A DNA stretch of 64,000 nucleotides from Streptosporangium sp. NBC_01495 (GCF_036250735.1 NZ_CP109430.1:9238001-9302000); one strand, 5' to 3'; shown: positions 42,336-51,886, numbered from the stretch's first letter. The notes: a model not told the origin generated them from the letters alone. A program made the numbers and translations.

Positions 42336-43475
42336 GTGCTCCCCCTTGTTCGATCCGTGTGGGACGAGCCCCGTCCCCCCAACCCGCCGGTACGGGTGTG
42401 GCGGGACTGGGCGCTGGTGGGGCTGCTCGCGCCGATCGCACTGCTCGAAGGATTGCTGCGGCCGGATCTCTCGTGGCGGGTCGTCTCGGTGGCGGTCACC
42501 ATCGGGCTGATACCCACGCTGTTGTGGCGCCGGAGCAGGCCGCTGCCGGTGGTCGCGATCGTCTTCGTCACCACGAGCCTGGCCCCGCTGCTGACAGGCG
42601 GGGACTCCGCCGAGACGTACACGATGGGATATCTGCTGATCGTGGTGTACGCGCTGGTCCGGTGGGGATCGGGGCGCGAGGTCGTGATCGGGTTGACGAT
42701 CATGCTCGTCGCGGTCTACCTCTCGATCGCCTTCGACCGCCTCGCCCCCGCCGACGTGGTCGCCGCGTTCGCCGTCATGTTCTCGGCCGTCGCCCTGGGT
42801 GGGGCGTTCCGATACCGGGCGAGGGCAAGGATGCGCGAGCTCGACCAGGTCAAGCTGCTCGAACGCGAGCAGCTGGCCCGCGACCTGCACGACACCGTCG
42901 CCCATCACGTCTCGGCGATGGCGATCCGCGCCCAGGCGGGCATCGCCACCTCTGCGTCGCGGCCGAGCGCCGCGACCGAGGCACTCCACGTGATCGAGGC
43001 CGAGGCGTCGCGCGCCCTCGCCGAGATGCGCGCCATGGTCCGCGTCCTCCGCCGGGACCAACCGGCGAACCTGGCGCCCGGCCGGCGCGTCACCGATCTC
43101 CGGCAGCTCGCGGACCAGGGCCCGTCCGGTCCGTCCGTCGACGTGGAGATCTCGGGCGACCTCGACGACCTCCCCCCTTCGGTCGAGGCGGCGATCTACC
43201 GCCTCGCCCAGGAGGCGGTCACCAACGCCCGGCGGCACGCTCGTCACGCCACCCGCGTCGAGGTCCGGGTCACCGCCGACGACACGTCGGTGTACCTGCG
43301 CGTGAGCGACGACGGCGACACCGGTTCCATCCGCCCGCCCGGACCGCCGGGGTACGGGCTCATCGGCATGGTCGAACGCGCCGACCTGCTCGGCGGCACC
43401 TGCGAGGCGGGCCCGGACTCCGATCGAGGCTGGACCGTCACCGCCGCGCTGCCCCGGTCCGGGGCGGCGGAATGA
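42336..43475 (+). CDS. Sensor histidine kinase (HisKA_3)
   Basis: 379 residues from a GTG at 42336. Four to five N-terminal membrane segments (about 25-155), then the HisKA_3 box LARDLHDTVAHHVSAMAIRAQ with phospho-accepting His185, and a HATPase with EAVTNARRHAR and GYGLIGMVERADLLGG. This is the NarL-type kinase of actinobacteria; the signal is unknown. The stop overlaps the response-regulator start (ATGA). Confidence 0.92.
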   Translation: MLPLVRSVWDEPRPPNPPVRVWRDWALVGLLAPIALLEGLLRPDLSWRVVSVAVTIGLIPTLLWRRSRPLPVVAIVFVTTSLAPLLTGGDSAETYTMGYLLIVVYALVRWGSGREVVIGLTIMLVAVYLSIAFDRLAPADVVAAFAVMFSAVALGGAFRYRARARMRELDQVKLLEREQLARDLHDTVAHHVSAMAIRAQAGIATSASRPSAATEALHVIEAEASRALAEMRAMVRVLRRDQPANLAPGRRVTDLRQLADQGPSGPSVDVEISGDLDDLPPSVEAAIYRLAQEAVTNARRHARHATRVEVRVTADDTSVYLRVSDDGDTGSIRPPGPPGYGLIGMVERADLLGGTCEAGPDSDRGWTVTAALPRSGAAE

Positions 43476-44128
43476 GCATCCGGGTGCTCGTCGCCGACGA
43501 CCAGGAGATCGTCCGTACCGGGCTCGCGATGATTCTCGACGCCCAGCCGGACATCGAGGTCATCGGCGAGGCCGCCGACGGGCGGCGAGCCGTCGAGCTC
43601 GCGCGGCGCCTGCGCCCCGACGTGTGCCTGTTCGACATTCGCATGCCGGGCATCGACGGCATCCAGGCCACCCGTCTCCTCGCCGGACCGGCCGTCGACG
43701 ACCCCCTCGCCGTCGTCGTCATCACCACTTTCGACCTCGACGAATACGTCTACGCCGCCCTGAGGGCCGGGGCCCGGGGTTTCCTGCTCAAGGACGCGGG
43801 CACCGTCCTGCTCTCCCAGGCCGTCCACGCCGCCGCCAACGGCGACGCGCTCATCGCCCCGAGCATCACCGCGCGGCTGCTCGGCGCCTTCGCCGAGGCC
43901 GGGCCCGCCTCACCGCCGCTGCGGCCCGTCGAGGCGCTCACGGACCGGGAGGAACAGATTCTCGTCACCGTGGCACGGGGACGGACCAACAGCGAGATCG
44001 CCGGTGAGTTCCACATCTCCCTCAGCACCGTCAAGTCCCACATCGCCAGCCTGATGGCCAAGCTCGGCGCCCGCAACCGCGTCGAGATCGCCATATGGGC
44101 CTACGAGACCAGGCGCGTCAGGAGCTGA
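43472..44128 (+). CDS. NarL/LuxR-type response regulator
   Basis: 218 residues. The receiver domain has the acidic pair ADDQ and phospho-acceptor Asp55 (LFDIRMPG), Thr in ITTFD and Lys in LLKDAG. The C-terminal LuxR helix-turn-helix (LTDREEQILVTVARGRTNSEIAGEFHISLSTVKSH pattern) binds DNA. Partner of the kinase just upstream. The last 11 bp overlap the convergent DUF2306 gene. Confidence 0.93.
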   Translation: MSIRVLVADDQEIVRTGLAMILDAQPDIEVIGEAADGRRAVELARRLRPDVCLFDIRMPGIDGIQATRLLAGPAVDDPLAVVVITTFDLDEYVYAALRAGARGFLLKDAGTVLLSQAVHAAANGDALIAPSITARLLGAFAEAGPASPPLRPVEALTDREEQILVTVARGRTNSEIAGEFHISLSTVKSHIASLMAKLGARNRVEIAIWAYETRRVRS

Positions 44129-44840
44129 TCCGGGCGCGGGGCCGCCTACGGATGATCCACTCGGCCACGGCGAGGTTGATCACCCAACCGGCGGCCACGA
44201 GCAACGCCCTGCTGAACTCGCCGGGCGTGCCGACGATCAGAAACCAGGGCAGGTGGGTCAGCGCCTGCGTGCCCGCGCCCAGCGCGATCGCGTATCCGCG
44301 GATCATCCAGGCGCGGTGCCGGGTGAAGTCCCGCCGCCGAATCGCGGCGAGGCCGAGAACGATGGACAGGACCATGGCCGAGCCGAACACAAGCCGGAAG
44401 ACGGCGAGGAGATCACCGTCACCGGGCGGGCGGGCGTAGAACAGGGTCATCCACAGACCGGAAAGCGCCGCGACCAGTCCGCTCGGGACCAGAAGCCGCC
44501 CGGCGGCGCGGTGCCAGCCGGGCCTGCGGCGACGGAAACCCGGGGCGAACTGGAAGGCCCCCAGAAGGCTGTACAGGCTGACGCTGAAGATGTGCAGCAC
44601 CACGGGCACCGGCGCCGCGAAGAACCGCGCGTTCTCCGGCGTGACCGTCGCGCCACCGGTCAGCTCCGTCAGGCGGACGGCGCCGGCGACCAGCGGAACG
44701 ACGCTGAGCAGGATCAGCCCGGCGGGCACGAGCCTGTCCGCCCTGGAGGAGGAGACTTTTCCGTTCCGGCCATCCGCCGGTCCGCCGCTCCGCGGCTGTC
44801 GCGGAGACGGGCGATGTCCCGTCGTGCTCTGGTTGGTCAT
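44118..44840 (-). CDS. DUF2306 membrane protein
   Basis: 240 residues from the ATG at 44840. After a basic, Pro-rich N-terminus of about 45 residues come about six or seven membrane segments with HIFSVSLYSLLGAFQFAPGFRRRRPGWHRAAGRLL, the typical His-containing DUF2306 region, and RHRAWMIRGYAIALGAGTQALTH. Function unknown; the conserved His residues could bind haem or metal, which is an inference. Confidence 0.82.
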   Translation of the reverse strand: MTNQSTTGHRPSPRQPRSGGPADGRNGKVSSSRADRLVPAGLILLSVVPLVAGAVRLTELTGGATVTPENARFFAAPVPVVLHIFSVSLYSLLGAFQFAPGFRRRRPGWHRAAGRLLVPSGLVAALSGLWMTLFYARPPGDGDLLAVFRLVFGSAMVLSIVLGLAAIRRRDFTRHRAWMIRGYAIALGAGTQALTHLPWFLIVGTPGEFSRALLVAAGWVINLAVAEWIIRRRPRARISS

Positions 44841-45112
44841 GTCCCGATCGTGACGGCTCGGACGGGGGCGGTTCATCGCCAGAACGGTCAGAACCAAGGT
44901 GGCCGATCATCCACCGATCGGGCGTACTTTCGGCTGATGAGCCCTTCGCGGAGCTCTTCTACATTGATTTTCGTGGCACGAGACACGCGCTCGACGCCAT
45001 CCGGCCGGCGCCTCCGACTCACCGACGCCGGCCACGACGTCGGTCCGCGAGTACGAGCTCCCGGACGCTCCCGGCGGTCCCGTACCCACCCGCGATGGAT
45101 GAGGAGAATGCG
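44841..45112. other. Divergent intergenic region
   Basis: 272 bp between the DUF2306 gene and the oxidoreductase. No supported ORF. A GAGGAG ribosome site at 45101-45106 marks the start of the downstream gene. Confidence 0.4.
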
Positions 45113-46096
45113 TTGAAAGCGTTCGTCCTGCGCTCGTACGGCTCACCTGACGTCCTCGATCTGACGGACATCGACAAACCCGTTCCCGGCGACGAGGAGA
45201 TACTCGTCCGGGTCCGCGCCACCTCCGTCCAGCCCTACGACTGGCACCACATGAGAGGCGAGCCGTACGTCGCTCGCCTGATGGGCGGCCTCGGGCTGCG
45301 CAAGCCGAGGATCAGCATCCTGGGTGCCGACATGGCGGGGCAGGTCGAGGCCGTCGGCAGGAACGTGACGGGTTTCCGCCCCGGTGACGAGGTGTTCGCG
45401 CTGCTCAAGCAGGGCGGCTTCGCCGAGTACGTGTGCGTCGGGCAGGACGAGCTGGCGCCGAAACCGAAGAACCTGTCGTACGAGCAGGCGGCGGCGGTAC
45501 CGATGGCGGCCGTCACCGCCCTGCTGGGCCTGCGCGACGAGGGACGGATCCAGCCGGGGCAGCGGGTCCTCGTCAACGGGGCCTCGGGAGGTGTGGGGAC
45601 GTTCGCGGTACAGCTCGCCCGGGCGTTCGGCGCGAAGGTCACCGGCGTCTGCGGTCCGAGGAACGTGGACCTGGTCCGATCGATCGGCGCGGACGAGGTC
45701 ATCGACTACACCAAGGAGGACTTCACCCGGAACGGGCAGCGCTACGATCTCCTGCTGGACATCGCGGGAGGCCGCCCGGCGTCGGCGTGCCGTCGGGCGT
45801 TGACTCCCAAGGGGACCTACGTCATCGTCGGCGGACCGGGCGGCCGATGGCTGCGCCCCGTCGGTCACATGTTCTCGGCGTTCGCGGCCTCGCCCTTCGT
45901 GTCCCAGAGGACGGCCAGGGCGGACGCGGTCGGATGCGCGGAGAAGAAACGGAACCTGATGACGCTGACCGAGCTCATCGAGGCCGGGAAGGTCACCCCG
46001 GTCATCGACCGGGGCTACCCGTTCGAGGAGATCCGGACGGCCGTCCGATACCAGGAAGAGGGGCACTCGCCGGGAAAGGTCGTCATCACGGTCTGA
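45113..46096 (+). CDS. NAD(P)-dependent zinc-free alcohol dehydrogenase (quinone oxidoreductase-like)
   Basis: 327 residues from a TTG at 45113, six bases after GAGGAG and giving the family N-terminus (M)KAFVLRSYGSPDVL; an ATG at 45095 adds six residues but lacks a ribosome site. GADMAGQVEAVGRNV and GDEVFALL are the GroES-like part; GQRVLVNGASGGVGTFAVQLARAFGAKV is the cofactor site. No zinc-ligand cysteines are seen. Substrate unknown. Confidence 0.88.
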   Translation: MKAFVLRSYGSPDVLDLTDIDKPVPGDEEILVRVRATSVQPYDWHHMRGEPYVARLMGGLGLRKPRISILGADMAGQVEAVGRNVTGFRPGDEVFALLKQGGFAEYVCVGQDELAPKPKNLSYEQAAAVPMAAVTALLGLRDEGRIQPGQRVLVNGASGGVGTFAVQLARAFGAKVTGVCGPRNVDLVRSIGADEVIDYTKEDFTRNGQRYDLLLDIAGGRPASACRRALTPKGTYVIVGGPGGRWLRPVGHMFSAFAASPFVSQRTARADAVGCAEKKRNLMTLTELIEAGKVTPVIDRGYPFEEIRTAVRYQEEGHSPGKVVITV

Positions 46097-46139
46097 GACA
46101 CCGCCCCCGCCGCACGCACGACGATCACCTCCCGCGGGC

Positions 46140-46157
46140 GGCCCGGGACACCGGGCC
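46140..46157. terminator. Possible stem-loop between convergent genes
   Basis: GGCCCGG and CCGGGCC with a 4-nt loop, 44 bp after the oxidoreductase stop. Short, so only moderately convincing. Confidence 0.45.
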
Positions 46158-46318
46158 GGTACGCCTCCGCGGGGGGATGGCGTCTCGTCCCGTGGCACCG
46201 CCCCGACTGAAGGGGAAAACCGCGCGTAGGACGTGTCTATGTGTCGTTTCCAGGCCGTCCGCGTCGAATGCCGCCATTGATCCACTCGCGGCCTGCCCAC
46301 GGACAAAATCACGCGTGC

Positions 46319-46873
46319 CTAAATCACCACGGGCCCCCATATCGGGGAGAGGCACGGCAGGTGGGCCGAGCGGTAGAGCACGACGATCAGGGCCAGGACG
46401 GCCGCGAACCAGACGACGGGCAGGACAGGTCCCAGGTCGGCGTAGCCGTACCCGACCAGCATGCCGAGCACTCCCAGGCTGACGACGGCCCAGCGCAGCA
46501 CGTCGAGGAGGGCGACCCTGGAGATGTCTCCGCGGGGACGGATCTGCCTGATGACGGCGTCGGCGGACAGCCAGACGGTGATCAGGGCACCGGCTGTGTT
46601 GGCGATGCCGATCCCGTGCTCGACGGGAGAGAGCGTCAGGAGACCGTTCGAGGGCGCGCCGGAGACGACCATGGCGGCGAGCGAGGCGCAGAGCGTCGCG
46701 ACGGCGAAGGACCTGGCCCGGCCGAAGGGGTCGTCGGCGGACCGCTGCAGCTGGGACAGTCCGGACACGCACAGGAACCATCCGACGGGGTCGAACAGCA
46801 GGTCGAGGCCGTTGAGACGGAAGGCGCAGAAGGCGAAGAGGAAACCGGTGGCGATCTTCGTGACGGGCAGCAC
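46319..46873 (-). CDS. Polytopic membrane protein of unknown function
   Basis: 184 residues from a GTG at 46873 with about five hydrophobic segments, evenly spaced (GFLFAFCAFRLNGLDLLFDP, LCASLAAMVVSG, GIANTAGALITVWLSADAV, LRWAVVSLGVLGMLVGYGYA, VVWFAAVLALIVVLY). No family recognised. It lies 47 bp downstream of the next minus-strand gene and may be in an operon with it. Confidence 0.65.
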   Translation of the reverse strand: MLPVTKIATGFLFAFCAFRLNGLDLLFDPVGWFLCVSGLSQLQRSADDPFGRARSFAVATLCASLAAMVVSGAPSNGLLTLSPVEHGIGIANTAGALITVWLSADAVIRQIRPRGDISRVALLDVLRWAVVSLGVLGMLVGYGYADLGPVLPVVWFAAVLALIVVLYRSAHLPCLSPIWGPVVI

Positions 46874-46920
46874 GCGTCACAACCTCCCAGGTTTGTCGTT
46901 GTCCATGGATGAGCCGGCCG

Positions 46921-47502
46921 TCAGGGCCACTCCGGGCTCACCGCGTCATTGCAGACCTCGGTGGCGAGACCTCGCTGCCAGGCGACCTGCAGCCTCTCTC
47001 CGGGTCCTGTCAGCTCCCATGAGTCCCCCATCACCTCCACCGATCCCGAGCCCATCCAGGTTCTGTAGGTGAATTCGACCGGCTGGGGCTCGTGTGGCAC
47101 CGCCGCGCAGTCGGTGATGACAACGCGCCTCTTCAGGGTCTTCACTCCACCGCTCGCCACGGTGAGCGGTGAACGTACCTTTTTCTCCTCGTCGGCGGGC
47201 AGCAGGAGAATCCCCGGTATCTTCGCCGAGACACCGGTGAGGGTGAAGGGGACCGGCCCGTCGTTTTCAACCTCGATATCCACGGTGGTGGACAGGACGC
47301 CATTCTTGTCCACCTCCGCGTGGAGGAAGAAAGCATTGGTGCTCCACCGGATATGCGGGGTTATCGCTCCCGACCACCACAGAACCGCCGCGACGACCGT
47401 CAGCGTCAGGAAACCGGGCACCGCAATCCGTAACAGCGACCGCGCACGCCCGGCACGCCAGGTGGCGACGCCGAATTGCTGCCATATGTCGCCTGAAGTC
47501 AT
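46921..47502 (-). CDS. Single-pass membrane protein with beta-rich outer domain
   Basis: 193 residues from the ATG at 47502. One membrane segment (about 27-46, VPGFLTLTVVAAVLWWSGAI) followed by an immunoglobulin-like beta domain with VDIEVENDGPVPFTLTGVSA and ending in two Cys. The pattern resembles other actinobacterial membrane-anchored proteins of unknown role. Divergent from the 47531 gene by only 28 bp. Confidence 0.7.
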   Translation of the reverse strand: MTSGDIWQQFGVATWRAGRARSLLRIAVPGFLTLTVVAAVLWWSGAITPHIRWSTNAFFLHAEVDKNGVLSTTVDIEVENDGPVPFTLTGVSAKIPGILLLPADEEKKVRSPLTVASGGVKTLKRRVVITDCAAVPHEPQPVEFTYRTWMGSGSVEVMGDSWELTGPGERLQVAWQRGLATEVCNDAVSPEWP

Positions 47503-47530
47503 GATGTAAAACCATATACGGTGATATCTC

Positions 47531-48952
47531 GTGACGATACCTTCGATGATTTTCTGGTTGGCCGCGGTGACAACCGTGCTGGCAGCGGCCGTGCCGATCA
47601 CATCGGAACGGCTCACCAGGTTCGCCACACTGATTGGCCTTTCCGTCACAATGGCCAACGCCCGCCAGGTCATCGACCATTTCACCGGCCTGCGCCGATG
47701 GCGGCTGATCGCCCTCACCGTCGCCGTCCCCTTGGCCTTCCTGACCGACGACCCGTTCTATCTGGTCCTGGGTTGGTGCGCCGTTTCCGTCTTCCGCGCC
47801 GTACGGTTACCGGCCCGGGTGCCGCATGCCCATGACGACGCGAAGATCTACCGAGGAGCATGGTTGCTCGGTTTGGGCGGCTCCGTGATGGCATGCGGTT
47901 ATCTGCTGATCGACAGGGGGGCCACCCCGACGCGGCTGGCCCATGCCGTCATCGTGATCATCGTGGCCGCGGCCGTACCGCTCGCCGCCCGGAACCTGGC
48001 CGCCGAGCCGACATCCGAGGGATCGGACGACACGACCCGGGCCGAGCCGGCCATCCGCCGATGGTCGACACGAAACCTCTACCTCGCGGGAACCGCGATC
48101 GTGCTGTCGGGCGCGCTGCTCACGCCCTGGCAGCCGCCACAGCGGGAACTGTCCGAATACTCGATGCCCAGGCCGTTCCCGAAGCAGACGGCCGAGTTCA
48201 CGACGGTGGACGAATACAAGGGGCCCACCTGTCCGTGGATCGACGAGGTGGACAGCCCCTGCCGGTCGTGGCTGGTGAACGGGGAGCCGTTTCCGCAGGC
48301 CGCGCCGTACGTCATCAGGAAGGGCGGAGCACCCGAGCGGGCGCCGTTCGTGCGCAGCCCCGACAAGAAGGCCGTCGTCTATCTGGACAGGCACGATCGC
48401 CGCATGGTGTACCAGGACACTGACGGCATCCGCCATCTCACCGGCCCCCTGGCCGACACCGAGGTGCCCACGCCCACGTTCGCCGGCCAGAGCAGGTACG
48501 TCACCCTGACCAGGGACGGCACGCGGATCACCGACACCAGGACCTGGACCACGGTGTCGGTCCCCGGTGTTCGAAAGGTCCACGACCTCAACAAGAGCGG
48601 GATCGTGGTCACGACGGCCTCCGAGGTGCTCGTGCTCGACCATCGGGGAAGGACACGAATGGACCTTCCCCTCAGGAAGATCGAGGACGACGCTCCCGAG
48701 GACACGTACCACCTCCGGCAGGACGGAAGGCGTTTCGTGGCCATCCGGGGCCGTGAGATGAGTGTCGAGACCTTCGCCCCGGAGACCGGCAGGCGCCTGT
48801 CCAAGGTCACTCCCACGTTCCCCGGCGACGACTTCCTTGAGATCGGCCTCGGCTGGTCGAAGGAGGGCCCCTTCCTGGTCCGCGGCTACCAGAGCGAACG
48901 TGTCTACTACCTCGAACTGGCGACGGGCAAGCTCTGGAGACGTGGCAGGTGA
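47531..48952 (+). CDS. Membrane protein with extracytoplasmic beta-propeller-like domain
   Basis: 473 residues from a GTG at 47531. About five membrane segments in the first 200 residues, then a domain of about 250 residues made of short beta repeats (KKAVVYLDRHDRRMVYQDTDG, SRYVTLTRDGTRITDTRTWT, SGIVVTTASEVLVLDHRG, RFVAIRGREMSVETF), which looks like a beta-propeller. One Cys pair (CPWIDEVDSPC) precedes it. No enzyme motif. Possibly a sensor or structural envelope protein. Confidence 0.7.
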   Translation: MTIPSMIFWLAAVTTVLAAAVPITSERLTRFATLIGLSVTMANARQVIDHFTGLRRWRLIALTVAVPLAFLTDDPFYLVLGWCAVSVFRAVRLPARVPHAHDDAKIYRGAWLLGLGGSVMACGYLLIDRGATPTRLAHAVIVIIVAAAVPLAARNLAAEPTSEGSDDTTRAEPAIRRWSTRNLYLAGTAIVLSGALLTPWQPPQRELSEYSMPRPFPKQTAEFTTVDEYKGPTCPWIDEVDSPCRSWLVNGEPFPQAAPYVIRKGGAPERAPFVRSPDKKAVVYLDRHDRRMVYQDTDGIRHLTGPLADTEVPTPTFAGQSRYVTLTRDGTRITDTRTWTTVSVPGVRKVHDLNKSGIVVTTASEVLVLDHRGRTRMDLPLRKIEDDAPEDTYHLRQDGRRFVAIRGREMSVETFAPETGRRLSKVTPTFPGDDFLEIGLGWSKEGPFLVRGYQSERVYYLELATGKLWRRGR

Positions 48953-49128
48953 ACCACGGACACCGGACACATTGGGCGATCAAGGGCCCTGATCCGAGTG
49001 GTTACCCGCCGGCCCGTGATGACTTCCCGCGGCTTGTTCGAAATGAAGCGGATCAGGATTCTCGGCGGAAAAGTACACATATCACCACGAAAGACCGACT
49101 TTATGGTTTCTTAGTAGGGTTCGCTGGC

Positions 49129-49920
49129 ATGCGTACCCTTTTTGTGGCGTTGGCGATCGGCGCGCTCATGAGCACGTCCCTCATCGGAACCGCGAGCTCG
49201 GACTCGACAGGACCCGTACCGACCGGCACCGCCGCCTTGACCGGAAACCCGGTCTACAAGACCGGCAAGTTCGTGCCCAAGACCTGCGAGGAGCCGACCA
49301 TCCGGGGCGGCGATATCGAGTCCGTCCAGATTTATGCCGACAACATGGCGGCCTGCCTCGGCAGAGCATGGCAGACACAGTTGAAAAAGGCCGGGATCCC
49401 GTTCAGTAAACCGAAGGTCACGGTCGCTTACGGAGACCGGATCAAGACCGCCTGCGGTGTCTACCGTCCGGGCGACACGTTCGGCCTGTACTGCCAGAAA
49501 AACAGGACCGTCTACCTGATGGTCACCGAGTACGGCATAACGGGTGAGCTCGACTCGCCGGAGATGCTCGAAAGCCTGTCCATCGGATACGGCTACCACG
49601 TCCAGCGGCTGATCGGCGTTCTCGCCCAGGAGGCCAGAGCCGCGAAGAAGCTGTCCAGGACCGGGGCTCTCGCCCTGAGCAGCAAGGTCGCGCTGCAGAA
49701 CATCTGCTTCACCGGCGCCTTCCTCGGGAGCGTCTGGGACTCCCTGGGCCACACCAAGGAGCACGGCTACGACTACCTCATCGACCGGCGCTCGGTGGAG
49801 AGCAGCGTCAAGGGAAACGGTACGACGAAGAACCGGATCCACTGGATGCGGCGCGGTTTCGACGCCCAGTCCCCCGGCGCCTGCAACACCTTCAAGGCTC
49901 CGGCGTCCAAGGTGGCCTGA
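49129..49920 (+). CDS. Secreted metallopeptidase-like protein lacking the HExxH active site
   Basis: 263 residues from the ATG at 49129, with a signal peptide (MRTLFVALAIGALMSTSLIG). The body follows the neutral zinc metallopeptidase (YpfJ-like) pattern: MAACLGRAWQTQLKKAGIPFSKP, YCQKNRTVYL, then SIGYGYHVQRLIGVLAQEAR where active members have an (H)EYGHH-type word. Here I152, G153 and Y156 replace the His, Glu and second His, so zinc binding and catalysis should be lost. A late word CNTF is kept. It may be a pseudoenzyme that binds substrate or a partner. Confidence 0.75.
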   Translation: MRTLFVALAIGALMSTSLIGTASSDSTGPVPTGTAALTGNPVYKTGKFVPKTCEEPTIRGGDIESVQIYADNMAACLGRAWQTQLKKAGIPFSKPKVTVAYGDRIKTACGVYRPGDTFGLYCQKNRTVYLMVTEYGITGELDSPEMLESLSIGYGYHVQRLIGVLAQEARAAKKLSRTGALALSSKVALQNICFTGAFLGSVWDSLGHTKEHGYDYLIDRRSVESSVKGNGTTKNRIHWMRRGFDAQSPGACNTFKAPASKVA

Positions 49921-50053
49921 CCGGCCCGAGGAGATAACCACGGGGCGCCCGCCTCCAGGACCGGGATCGGCCACCCCGGGCGTGACCGCCCCACCCCGGA
50001 GGCCGGGCAGGGGCGGCCACGATCCCTGGCCCGGCGGCGGCGCGTTCCCGGGC

Positions 50054-50878
50054 CTAACCCCGGCCACCGCCGCGGACGGTCGGCTCACGGTTTCCCATGT
50101 TCTCCACCTTGCTCGCCGGGGGCGCCTTGACGGTCACCCGGCTCCCCCACCCGGTGTAACGGGTCTCGACGCTGAGCTGCCTGTCCTCCCCCACCGCCGC
50201 ACTGACGTGGGTACTCCCCGGATAAACAGTGACCAGTCGCTGGGGAAGCTGGTCGGAGCCCAAGGTGAGCCTGAAGCGCAGCACCGCGGTCTTGCTCTCC
50301 CCGGACAGCCTGGTCAGGCTGACGTTCCGCATCCAGGGGGAGATCTTCTCAAGCGCGCCGAAGCTGATCGCGCCCGAGTAGGTGCGGCCCGTCCGCTTCC
50401 CCTTCGTGATCAGGGCCTTCAGGGTCGCCGGCTCGGCCACGTTCACCAGCTGGCTGTACCAGCCGCTGAAGCCGGCGTTCATACCGTGCGGGTGCTTGAT
50501 CCAGGTCTTGCCCTTCGGCGGCGCCCAGACACCGCCGGAGTAATAGCTGGTGGTGCCGATCCTGATGGTCCGCTCCGGCTTGTCCACTATCCACGAGACG
50601 CCGAGGGGAATCTCGGCCCCGTCAGCGGTGCGCTTCGCGCTGGTGTCGGAGGCGACGATCCCGGCCCTGCCGAACTGGAAGGAACCGGTGCGCCTGAGGA
50701 AGGACGTGTTTCCCGTGAAGTCCAGCAGGGTGGTGACGTCGGTGAACTTCACTCCCTTGCCCACGGCGAACCGGCTCTTCAACACCGTGACCGGATCCGC
50801 GGCGGCGGCCTGGACAGGTGACACGGCCACGGATGTGGTGACCGTGGCCACGGCGATGCACGCGATCACTCGCTTCAC
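50054..50878 (-). CDS. Secreted protein with LolA/LppX-like beta fold
   Basis: 274 residues from a GTG at 50878. Signal peptide KRVIACIAVATVTTSVAVSPVQA with no lipobox Cys. The body has repeated beta hairpins with GTTSYYSGGVWAPPKGKTWIKH and a lipocarrier-like end (LPQRLVTVYPGSTHVSAAVG, RYTGWGSRVTV). Such proteins in actinobacteria resemble LprG/LppX-type carriers. Family assignment is tentative. Confidence 0.65.
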   Translation of the reverse strand: MKRVIACIAVATVTTSVAVSPVQAAAADPVTVLKSRFAVGKGVKFTDVTTLLDFTGNTSFLRRTGSFQFGRAGIVASDTSAKRTADGAEIPLGVSWIVDKPERTIRIGTTSYYSGGVWAPPKGKTWIKHPHGMNAGFSGWYSQLVNVAEPATLKALITKGKRTGRTYSGAISFGALEKISPWMRNVSLTRLSGESKTAVLRFRLTLGSDQLPQRLVTVYPGSTHVSAAVGEDRQLSVETRYTGWGSRVTVKAPPASKVENMGNREPTVRGGGRG

Positions 50879-51232
50879 AGTAATTTCCTCTCAACCTGAT
50901 ACGGAAAGGAAATCCTGCCGAACCTTGATCACGGGCACGTCTCAAAACCAGGGCTTCGGCGTAATGGGAATTTGTCCGTTCGCCTGATCGGGATCCCGGT
51001 AGTACCGGGGAAATTCCGGTCGGATATCACGATTCCAATTGGGAACCGAACTTCCCGAGTATCAGCGCGTGGCGCCCGAAACGGGCTTCTCGCCCGCGAG
51101 AACCTCCTTTGAGACCCACCCCGTTCGGGTTGTGGGCTTACGCGGCCCGCCCGCTCTCGGGGATCTCACGGAGTGAGGTGATCGACCGGCGTGCCGAGAC
51201 GCTCGGCCACCCGGCCCGGCCGTACCGCCTGG
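50879..51232. other. Intergenic region without a supported gene
   Basis: 354 bp between two minus-strand genes. The part next to 50879 is AT-richer and should hold the promoter of the secreted protein. A 24-codon GTG frame near 51243-51169 exists but is too short to call. No clear terminator. Confidence 0.4.
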
Positions 51233-51886
51233 TCACCTGTCACGTAGATATCGCCGGCCCAGTACGCCGTACCACAGGATGATCGGCAGGTGAAGGGCGT
51301 ACCCAAGCTGCTCCATCGCCACCGAGGGCCCCCTGGCGCCGGTCGTCCACGGAAGCGCGACCGCCACCAGTCCCAGGAGCGCGGCGATCACACCGACACG
51401 GCGAAGCCCCCCGGGCATCGGTACACCGGCCACCGCGGCGACGGTGGCCGCGACCCACAGCAGCCCGGCCAGGTTGACCGTCCACTTGGCGGTGAGAAGT
51501 ACCGCCGCGGCCATGGCGGCGCCCGTGGGGAGGGCGGTCAGCTGGGTCAGTGCCAGGTTGCCGGCGTCATGGAGCAGGCCCGCCAGCCCGGCGGCCGCCA
51601 GCAGCCCGCCGGCGAGCACCACCAGGTAGGGCTTGGGCGCCCCGGCGGAACCGGCGGCCATCACCAGCCCCGCGGCGGTCAGCGCCAGCCAGCCCAGCAC
51701 GTCGAGGGCGAGCTCGGCCAGGTGCAACCCGACATGCTCGCCCACCGCGGCCAGCGCGACGGCGGGATCGGAGGGATTCAGGGTAAGCCCCGATGGCACC
51801 ACGACGGCCGCACCGGCGACCATGGCGATAAGCGAGCTCAGCAGCAGTACACCGGTAAGCCGGTTTCCAGGGTTCGAGTCGGTCAT
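51233..51886 (-). CDS. Six- to seven-segment membrane protein
   Basis: 217 residues from the ATG at 51886. Hydrophobic almost throughout (LTGVLLLSSLIAMVAGAAVVVPSG first, KWTVNLAGLLWVAATVAAVAGVPM later) with few charged loops. No family recognised. Divergent from a MerR regulator, whose spacer carries a MerR-type dyad over this gene's likely promoter. Confidence 0.72.
   Translation of the reverse strand: MTDSNPGNRLTGVLLLSSLIAMVAGAAVVVPSGLTLNPSDPAVALAAVGEHVGLHLAELALDVLGWLALTAAGLVMAAGSAGAPKPYLVVLAGGLLAAAGLAGLLHDAGNLALTQLTALPTGAAMAAAVLLTAKWTVNLAGLLWVAATVAAVAGVPMPGGLRRVGVIAALLGLVAVALPWTTGARGPSVAMEQLGYALHLPIILWYGVLGRRYLRDR

Noticed and set aside
51169-51243. 24-codon GTG frame downstream of the MerR-controlled membrane protein gene
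   Set aside because: The GTG at 51243 slightly overlaps the upstream stop, but the frame is too short and unlike any known small protein to call.
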